In this document: positions 1 to 5,283 of the stretch, piece after piece
How the letters are laid out: each line of letters begins with the position of its first letter
Numbering within the stretch: the stretch's first letter is position 1
Source: an uncultured Alistipes sp.
GTDB taxonomy: Bacteria; Bacteroidota; Bacteroidia; Bacteroidales; Rikenellaceae
Length of the DNA: 10,535 bases
Direction: 5' to 3'
NCBI GenBank assembly: GCA_900769745.1
Contig: CAAGHX010000068.1
Coordinates: 1 to 10,535, forward strand
Notes under the pieces: model-generated
The model's database searches: none
What the model was told of the DNA's origin: nothing
What the model saw: only the letters and a program-made list of their open reading frames with translations
Translations under genes and position numbers: made by a program

Positions 1-261
1 AACACCCTCTACGTCGAAGTTGTTGTGAGAAAAGATAAGCTCTGGACGCACGCCAAACATACCCCATGTAATCTCGCTCTGCAAACCGGCAAACCAGCCT
101 GTGTTTGAGTCGAGTTTTACTTGGTCGGCGATTGTCTTTATATCATTTGTCTGGTAATCCAAACCAGCTTTGATACCCCACTTTGCATTAGGAAGCAATC
201 CTGCTGAGGCCTCTGTTGCGGCAAAGAGCGCAACAACCAAAAAAAGTGCTATTCTTTTCAT
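1..261 (-). CDS. Outer-membrane beta-barrel protein, N-terminal 87 residues (3' end outside window)
   Basis: Reading the minus strand from ATG at 261-259 gives 87 uninterrupted codons up to base 1, so only the N-terminus is visible. Residues 1-20 form a Sec signal peptide: basic MKR, a hydrophobic core, and an A-S-A cleavage site before Gly21. The mature part has the alternating strand-like pattern of small Bacteroidetes porin-family barrels: KWGIKAGLDYQ, then GWFAGLQSEITWGMFGVRPE, then LIFSHNNF. This fits the OMP_b-brl/PorT-like group of 8- to 10-stranded outer-membrane proteins of unknown cargo, although that is inferred from pattern, not a search. It starts 75 nt after the stop of the upstream lipoprotein gene on the same strand, so co-transcription is possible. 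No Shine-Dalgarno site is seen, which is usual for this phylum. Secretion and barrel character are fairly sure; no specific function is offered. Confidence 0.8.
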   Translation of the reverse strand, partial: MKRIALFLVVALFAATEASAGLLPNAKWGIKAGLDYQTNDIKTIADQVKLDSNTGWFAGLQSEITWGMFGVRPELIFSHNNFDVEGV

Positions 262-336
262 ATTACAATGTTTTGCGCGATGGTAATCGCAGTTGTTATT
301 TCTTCTTATCAGCCATTCTTGCCTTTAGCTCACGGC

Positions 337-1179
337 CTATCTGCCGCGTGAGCCTGTCGCGCGATTGCCCTGTGAGCTTGAACTTGAGCCTCCGCGCTGC
401 GCATTGCTGCTGCTCTTTTTCTCAGAGCTTGGGTTAGAAGCCTTGGCCTGTTGTGAACGGCTATTGTTCGAACCCCTGTTGTTGCTTGGCGCTACCTTGT
501 TTGGCTGGCTTTGGTTAGTAGGTTTGTTGTAGCTGCTATTCGAGCTGTTGCCTCGCTGCGAACTATTAGAGCCATTGTTGTAGGCCGTACCACGATTAGT
601 GTTGTTGTTGCGAGAGTCGCGTACGGTGTTACGATTGTCGTAGTTGCCATTGCCCGGTTGGTTGTTACGTGAGCCATAGTAGCTACCATTGCCATAATGT
701 CCGTTATTCTGTGGAGGCTTGTTATGGTCGTAACGGTTGTTCTGAGGAGGTCGCTGTGGCCCTGGCGCACCTGGACCTTGAGGATGGTGCTTATTGCCAA
801 TCACAGGCTGATTGTAGACACCCTTATACTTCTTGTACATCGAGCGGTGGCTGCTGTTGTATAACCAAGGGTTACGCTGAGTGAGTACCACCTTGTAGTA
901 TCGGTGCAAATCCTTTGGGAAGTGGGGTGGCAGATGTTTTGCTGCTATCCAACGGCCATGATTCAAGTAGTAGAAGATGGCCTTGTTGACATCATAGTAG
1001 AAATCAAACTCTGGGAAATAGTAGTATGGGGCATAGTTGTAGCCTGCAGGTCCCCACGAAGGTTGCATCGATAGATTAAGCGAAGCAACAGTGTTTGTGT
1101 GTACCCCGTCGGTGTAAAGACCTACGCTGCACGACGATAGAATCATTGCGGCAGCAAATAAAATCAAAAGTTTCTTCAT
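337..1179 (-). CDS. Tyr-rich lipoprotein with Asn/Ser/Gly-rich low-complexity tail, function unknown
   Basis: This 280-residue protein begins with a lipoprotein signal peptide (MKKLLILFAAAMILSSC), and Cys17 is the predicted lipidated residue. Residues about 45-125 form the only folded-looking part. It is rich in Tyr and Trp (YYYFPEFDFYYDV, then FYYLNHGRWIA, LPPHFP, LHRYYKVVLTQRNPWLY), a pattern I associate with conserved Bacteroidetes envelope proteins of unknown role. From about residue 132 to the end the chain is low complexity: Pro/Gln/Asn first, then Asn/Ser/Gly/Arg, ending in GSRGR, so probably disordered. It lies 139 nt downstream of the D-Ala-D-Ala ligase gene and 75 nt upstream of the beta-barrel gene. 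The -1 frame stays open for 41 sense codons past an A-run at 416-420 and ends at 296-298, so the annotated C-terminus may differ in relatives. Lipoprotein status is well supported; the job is unknown. Confidence 0.82.
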   Translation of the reverse strand: MKKLLILFAAAMILSSCSVGLYTDGVHTNTVASLNLSMQPSWGPAGYNYAPYYYFPEFDFYYDVNKAIFYYLNHGRWIAAKHLPPHFPKDLHRYYKVVLTQRNPWLYNSSHRSMYKKYKGVYNQPVIGNKHHPQGPGAPGPQRPPQNNRYDHNKPPQNNGHYGNGSYYGSRNNQPGNGNYDNRNTVRDSRNNNTNRGTAYNNGSNSSQRGNSSNSSYNKPTNQSQPNKVAPSNNRGSNNSRSQQAKASNPSSEKKSSSNAQRGGSSSSSQGNRATGSRGR

Positions 1180-1318
1180 AGCTCCAAAGTTTTAATTATC
1201 AGCTGAGTTGCAGCGCTTGTCTGCTCTCTGAGGCTGATATGATTTATACTAATCAACCGATTGGGGCCCTCGGGTTAGGGGCAAGAGCTTGTGCTCTGGT
1301 GTTGCAGGTCAACGCCTA

Positions 1319-2533
1319 CTACATACCCTTTGTCCCCTTAGCGCCTTTGGCACCCGAAATCGAGTAGTTGAAGATATTCTCTTTGTAACTTGTTGTCTTA
1401 AATGATGAATCTCGTTTGCGCTGGAAGGCAATCTCAATCAATCGCTCGGTGAGCTGCTCGAAACTTACACCAGTAGCCTCCCATAAATAGAACGAAAGTG
1501 AGCCCGGAATAGTATTTATCTCGTTGACAAATATCTTACCATCGGCCTCATTTATCATAAAATCGATGCGTGCCACGCCATCGCAAGCCAACGCCTTGAA
1601 TGTCTCAACGGCTGTTGTGCGGATAAAATCAGTATCCTTCTGTGGAAGGTTGGCTGGAATCTCACGCACTGTTGAGCGCATACCCTGCGACTGCTTCACA
1701 GCACCCTTGCTGCCCTTGCCGCCACCAAGATACTTGTCGGCATAACTCAAAATCTCGCCACTGCGGATAGGAGCCTCGCAAACTGATGCCTCGCACTCGT
1801 AGTAGTTACCAAGCACCGAGCAGTTAATCTCCTTGAGCTTCTCGACGAGCTTCTCGACGATGATTCGCTTTGAGTAGCTAACGGCGTTGTCGATAGCGTC
1901 AACCAACTCCTCGCGATTGTGCACGGCGGTGATACCCACGCTTGAGCCCGAGTCGGCTGGCTTTACGATAAGAGGGTAGGCGAGAGCCTTCTCAACCTTC
2001 TCCACCACCTTATCCTGGCAGTCGAACCACTCCTTGTCCGAGAACCAAGTGTAGTCGATTACGGGGATGCCGCTCTGCGCCAAAATCATCTTCATTGTGA
2101 TTTTATCCATACCGTTTGCCGATGCCAATACGTTGCAACCAGCGTATGGGATACCAGTCATCTCGATTGCACCCTGGAACGAGCCATCCTCGCAGTTTGT
2201 ACCGTGCAGTGCTGGCAGGATGACGTCCAACTTAGCTGCTACGTCGCTGCCAAACATAGGCTTACGCACCTTGTAGAGGTTGTTGTCGCCATAGATTGGG
2301 CGAAGATATACCTCCTGGCAAGTAGCCTTCAGGTTATCCATATTCTTGTAGTTCTCGCTCTTGCGCAATGCCTCGCCAGTGTACCACACTCCCTCCTTAG
2401 AGATATAGATGGGTGTAATATCGTATTTGTCGGTGTTGATGGCCTCCATAGTCTGGATTGCGGTCAATACAGAGATCTCGTTCTCAACTGAGCGGCCGCC
2501 AAATATCACTCCTACATTGATTTTGCTTTTCAT
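1319..2533 (-). CDS. ddl: D-alanine--D-alanine ligase (ATP-grasp)
   Basis: The enzyme joins two D-alanines with ATP in the cytoplasm, making the dipeptide that MurF adds to the peptidoglycan stem. Family landmarks are in order. The N-terminal GGRSVENEIS (12-21) carries the catalytic Glu at 17. HGTNCEDGSFQG (110-121) matches the usual HG..GEDG, with Cys in place of Gly. KPADSGSSVGI (191-201) is the ATP-grasp serine loop. The omega-loop YADKY (264-268) keeps the Lys-Tyr pair typical of D-Ala-D-Ala rather than D-Ala-D-lactate enzymes. NEINTIPGS (337-345) holds the Mg ligands. At 404 residues it is longer than common Ddl proteins (about 300-370), partly from a tail ending in GAKGAKGTKGM. It is the third gene of a run with the Mur ligase (39 nt upstream) and hydrolase. 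Whether it is the cell's main Ddl or a second copy cannot be told here. Confidence 0.93.
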   Translation of the reverse strand: MKSKINVGVIFGGRSVENEISVLTAIQTMEAINTDKYDITPIYISKEGVWYTGEALRKSENYKNMDNLKATCQEVYLRPIYGDNNLYKVRKPMFGSDVAAKLDVILPALHGTNCEDGSFQGAIEMTGIPYAGCNVLASANGMDKITMKMILAQSGIPVIDYTWFSDKEWFDCQDKVVEKVEKALAYPLIVKPADSGSSVGITAVHNREELVDAIDNAVSYSKRIIVEKLVEKLKEINCSVLGNYYECEASVCEAPIRSGEILSYADKYLGGGKGSKGAVKQSQGMRSTVREIPANLPQKDTDFIRTTAVETFKALACDGVARIDFMINEADGKIFVNEINTIPGSLSFYLWEATGVSFEQLTERLIEIAFQRKRDSSFKTTSYKENIFNYSISGAKGAKGTKGM

Positions 2534-2572
2534 CTTATGTTGTTTTCTATTGTTATCTATTCGTTATTTTGT

Positions 2573-4147
2573 CTATTTGAATGAGTCGGGCAGGTCGTTC
2601 TCGTAGAGCACCACATCGCCCGCACGAAGCATTGTGGCAAGTCGTGCCGAAGCCTCGGCAAACGAGTCGGCCTCGATAAGGTTCTGAGTGTCGAAACCGC
2701 CCTCTGCGATGCCCGAGCTGATAGCCTCGCGGTTGACCTTGTTCACCACGATTGCAATGTCGCAGGCCGAAGCAATCACCTTGCCCAGCTCGTGGTTGAA
2801 CTCTGCCTGACGCTCTCCGAGCTCCACAAATCCTGGGGTTACCACTATGCGGCGGCCACCCTCGGCACGGCGGAAGTTGCGAAGCACCTCCAATGCCATC
2901 TTTGCTCCCGTTGGGTTTGAGTTGTAGGCGTCATCAATTATTGTAACACCACCTGCTGTGCGCTTCACACTGAGTCGGTGCTCAATCTGATCAATCTGAC
3001 GCATAGCACGCTTCTGCATAGCCTCGCTTACCTGCAAATGGTCGGCAACGGCAACGGTAGCCAACAGATTGAGTATATTTCCGCGACCAGCCAGGCGGGT
3101 TGTGTAGCCCTCGCGCAGAGCCTTGTCGCTCTTGATTGCAAACGATGTGTCTGCGGCCGAGTAGTTGATATCCTGTGCTTGATAGTCGGCCTTAGCATTG
3201 TCAATGGCGTAGCCGATAACCTTGCAACGGTGGCTCATCGAGCTGTTTGCTATAGGCTCCGAGTCGAGATTTACCACTCCCAAACCATCTGCTGGCAGAG
3301 CGTCGATAAGCTCAAACTTTGTGCGGAGGATATTCTCTTGGGTGTGGAACGTTTCGAGGTGCATTTCGCCTACGGCCGTTACGATACCGATTGTGGGGTG
3401 TACCAAATCGCAAATCTCCTTGATGTCGCCCACCTGCTTTGCTCCCATCTCAACGATGAAAATCTGGTGGTGGGGCTTCAGATACTCTCTTACGGTGCGA
3501 ATAACTCCGAGCGTGGTGTTGAAGTTGCCAGGAGTCATCAGTACGTTATACTTTTCCGAGAGGATTCGATAAAGATAGTGCTTTGTTGAGGTCTTGCCAA
3601 AGCTACCTGTAACGCCAATGATTATAAGGTTGGGCATTGAGCGCAGGATTCGTTTTGCGTCGTTGTAGTACCAGCGTGAGATAGCTGCCTCCAGGGGCTT
3701 GTTTAGCAGGTTCGCCACGAGCATCACAACGGGCAGGGCCAATGTGCCAAGTGCTATAGTTGCTGCATAACGTGGAGCGAAGATAAGCGAAAGCGCAATC
3801 ACACCACCGCTCACAATGGTGGCAGTAGCGAACAGTCGCTTTACTCGCATGGTGTAGACAATCGGTTTTTTGTAGGTTGTGCGGAGCTCGGCGATAGCCA
3901 TAGCTGCCATAAATGCACTTGCAAAGCCATAGAATACGTCCACATTAACAAAAGGCAGCACCCCCACAATAGCCAATACGGCAATCATAGCGGCACGGGC
4001 ATACTTATATCCCCCCTTGAACCAGCGGGCATAACGCTCCTCGCGATAGGAGTTGTGCTGAAACATATGCACATCGTAGCGCACTACCGCAAACCACAGC
4101 AGAGCGTACATGGCCCAAAATATTATGTTCTCAATCAAAGTCAACAT
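2573..4147 (-). CDS. Membrane-anchored Mur ligase family protein (MurF-like)
   Basis: Residues 1-150 contain about five hydrophobic segments (roughly 8-23, 52-68, 71-88, 106-124, 128-146). Residues 172-524 are the central and C-terminal domains of a Mur ligase. These include the P-loop GVTGSFGKTSTK (178-189), TPGNFNTTLG (205-214), VEMGA (232-236), a His in VGEMHLETF (259-267), a Lys at 277 near the usual carbamylated-lysine position, AGRGNILNLLA (353-363), and IDDAYNSNP (404-412), the signature most like MurF. MurF adds D-Ala-D-Ala to UDP-MurNAc-tripeptide. Here the small N-terminal UDP-substrate domain is not seen, and the membrane region sits in its place. The C-terminus reads VVLYENDLPDSF where MurF normally has a KGSR-type motif. 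The gene starts 2 nt after the hydrolase stop and lies just before ddl, so a D-Ala-D-Ala-related substrate is a fair inference. The ligase fold is sure; the exact substrate is not. Confidence 0.85.
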   Translation of the reverse strand: MLTLIENIIFWAMYALLWFAVVRYDVHMFQHNSYREERYARWFKGGYKYARAAMIAVLAIVGVLPFVNVDVFYGFASAFMAAMAIAELRTTYKKPIVYTMRVKRLFATATIVSGGVIALSLIFAPRYAATIALGTLALPVVMLVANLLNKPLEAAISRWYYNDAKRILRSMPNLIIIGVTGSFGKTSTKHYLYRILSEKYNVLMTPGNFNTTLGVIRTVREYLKPHHQIFIVEMGAKQVGDIKEICDLVHPTIGIVTAVGEMHLETFHTQENILRTKFELIDALPADGLGVVNLDSEPIANSSMSHRCKVIGYAIDNAKADYQAQDINYSAADTSFAIKSDKALREGYTTRLAGRGNILNLLATVAVADHLQVSEAMQKRAMRQIDQIEHRLSVKRTAGGVTIIDDAYNSNPTGAKMALEVLRNFRRAEGGRRIVVTPGFVELGERQAEFNHELGKVIASACDIAIVVNKVNREAISSGIAEGGFDTQNLIEADSFAEASARLATMLRAGDVVLYENDLPDSFK

Positions 4148-4149
4148 AT

Positions 4150-4923
4150 CTACTTATTCATCTCTTTTGCTAAAAAACTTGCAAGCACACGCTCGAAGAG
4201 CTGAGGGTTCTCCAAGAACGAGAAGTGCCCTGCGCCAGCCACCGTTACCAAACCCGCATCGGGGATAAGACTCTCCATCTTCTTGGCATCGGCCAAAGGT
4301 GTTGCGGTGTCGTTTTCGCCCCAGAAGAGCAGTGTGGGTGCTGAAATCTTGGGCATCAGGTGGCACAAATCCTCGTTTACGACCTTCGAGAGGATGGCTC
4401 GCATCATTGGCGTTGCTTGGTTGTAGTCCGAAGAGCCAGCCTTAGCTCTGCGGCTCTCAATCCACTTTGCGGCACGCTTCTCGCCCAGTAGTAATCGGGC
4501 AAGATGCTTCATCAGCTTGAAGGTATAGACCTTGCGGTAGTAGGTGAACGAGCGGCGAGGTTTCACGCCTGCGGCATCGACCAACACAACCTTCTGCACC
4601 TTGTTGCGCGAAGCATAGACAATCGACACACGACCACCAAACGAGTGGCCAATCAGAATGGGCGAAGTGATGCCCTCGTGCTGCGCTATTGCCTCCACCG
4701 AGCGGGTGTACTCCTCCACGCCCCATACCTCGCTGGGCTCTTCGCTCTGGCCAAAGCCTGCGAAATCGACTCCCACCACCAAAAAGTGCTGCTCCAAGAA
4801 GCGGTGTATGGCGTTGAAAGTGGTGATGTTACAGCCCCAGCCGTGAAGCAAAAACAAAGGTTGCCCCGCACCCGCGAGGGTGTAGTGCAACCTTATGCCG
4901 TTATATGTGATACTCTTGTCCAT
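4150..4923 (-). CDS. Alpha/beta hydrolase
   Basis: This 257-residue protein has a complete alpha/beta-hydrolase layout (numbering from the ATG at 4923). The oxyanion-hole motif HGWG is at 27-30. The nucleophile elbow GHSFGG has Ser94. The acid Asp205 is in WGENDTATP, and the catalytic His233 is in AGAGHFSFLENP. A lid-like insertion rich in Arg/Lys (about 120-170) lies between strand and cap. There is no signal peptide, so it should be cytoplasmic. The family covers esterases, C-C hydrolases and acyl transferases, and the substrate cannot be read from sequence. The frame also offers a TTG two codons upstream (4929), but the ATG is preferred. It is the first gene of the hydrolase/Mur-ligase/ddl run, so a role in envelope or peptide metabolism is possible but only inferred from position. 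Confidence 0.88.
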   Translation of the reverse strand: MDKSITYNGIRLHYTLAGAGQPLFLLHGWGCNITTFNAIHRFLEQHFLVVGVDFAGFGQSEEPSEVWGVEEYTRSVEAIAQHEGITSPILIGHSFGGRVSIVYASRNKVQKVVLVDAAGVKPRRSFTYYRKVYTFKLMKHLARLLLGEKRAAKWIESRRAKAGSSDYNQATPMMRAILSKVVNEDLCHLMPKISAPTLLFWGENDTATPLADAKKMESLIPDAGLVTVAGAGHFSFLENPQLFERVLASFLAKEMNK

Positions 4924-4933
4924 AATCAAAAGA

Positions 4934-4941
4934 CAAATTTA
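4934..4941 (-). promoter_or_regulatory. Possible -7 element for the hydrolase/Mur-ligase/ddl operon
   Basis: On the minus strand the octamer TAAATTTG matches the Bacteroidetes -7 consensus TAnnTTTG exactly. It ends only 10 nt before the hydrolase ATG, so a transcript from it would be almost leaderless. I see no clear TTG/TTTG -33 box at the expected 19-21 nt, which makes this a weak call. Confidence 0.3.
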
Positions 4942-4998
4942 ACTCTTTTTCTTTGAATTGCGACATCTTAGCCCCATTTAATCGCCAAATAATTGTGC

Positions 4999-5029
4999 TT
5001 GTTAGTTTAATATAAATTCACTACCTTTG
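4999..5029 (+). promoter_or_regulatory. Bacteroidetes-type promoter for the surface lipoprotein
   Basis: TTG at 4999-5001, a 20-nt spacer, then TACCTTTG at 5022-5029, which fits the TTG/TTTG -33 and TAnnTTTG -7 consensus used by the primary sigma factor of this phylum. Transcription would start near 5035-5037, leaving an untranslated leader of roughly 250 nt before the ATG at 5284. The motif match is seen directly; the start site is inferred. Confidence 0.65.
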
Positions 5030-5072
5030 TGATAACATACATAATTAACACGGAAAGTGTAAGTTTATTCTC

Positions 5073-5243
5073 GTTACTGGAACGTAGGAAATTCTAAGTT
5101 AAGGAGGAATAGGCAGACATTTTGCCGCGTCGTATCCATTGTGGATTTCGGCGTGGGCTGTCGCTTATTTTACCTTTAAGGTACTTCCTACGACCTCAGT
5201 AACTAAAATAAGTTTTCAGCGCCACGCTTTCTTATTTTATTAA
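5073..5243 (+). promoter_or_regulatory. Structured 5' leader with competing helices (candidate attenuator or cis-regulatory RNA)
   Basis: This element fills most of the 354-nt gap before the surface lipoprotein. Four pairings can be read. (1) GTTACTG 5073-5079 and CGTAGGAA 5083-5090 pair with TTCCTACG 5185-5192 and CAGTAAC 5197-5203. (2) ATCCA 5134-5138 pairs with TGGAT 5142-5146 over a TTG loop, extended by GCCG 5124-5127 with CGGC 5149-5152. (3) GCGTGG 5151-5156, GCTG 5157-5160 and CTTATTTTA 5164-5172 pair with TAAAATAAG 5204-5212, CAGC 5217-5220 and CCACGC 5222-5227. (4) TAAAATAAG 5204-5212 can instead pair with a second CTTATTTTA at 5231-5239. Pairings 1 and 3 cross, so they form a pseudoknot or exclude each other. 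Helix 3 is followed by a T-rich stretch, like a terminator. I cannot assign a known RNA family; an Rfam search would decide. It could also be a repetitive element. Confidence 0.6.
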
Positions 5244-5283
5244 ATCACTATTGAGGTGCGAGTAGTACAAATTATCTCAAATT

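Noticed and set aside
492..800. 102-codon alternate frame inside the Asn-rich lipoprotein gene
   Set aside because: It is the Thr/Ala/Met-rich reading of the same AAC/AAT-rich repeats, with no independent start signals.
1240..1256. Imperfect palindrome TGATTTATACTAATCA upstream of the lipoprotein gene as an operator
   Set aside because: The arms are 5 bp, the region is AT-rich, and no matching promoter is seen; chance is likely.
1284..1297. Small hairpin AGAGC-TTGT-GCTCT between ddl and the lipoprotein gene as a terminator
   Set aside because: It has only 5 bp and no T-run on the transcribed side, too weak to call.
2978..3589. 203-codon plus-strand open frame opposite the Mur ligase
   Set aside because: It lies entirely antisense to a gene with clear Mur ligase motifs, and its translation shows no domain-like pattern. 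It is a codon-bias shadow.
4504..4956. 150-codon plus-strand open frame opposite the hydrolase
   Set aside because: It covers the hydrolase catalytic region on the other strand. No signal, motif or promoter supports it.
5101..5202. Leader peptide: AAGGAGG at 5101-5107 and a TTG-started frame of 26 codons from 5122 to TAA at 5200-5202
   Set aside because: Spacing to the TTG is 14 nt, the start is non-ATG, Shine-Dalgarno use is weak in this phylum, and the bases are better explained by RNA pairing. Worth recalling only if the element proves to be a translation-coupled attenuator.
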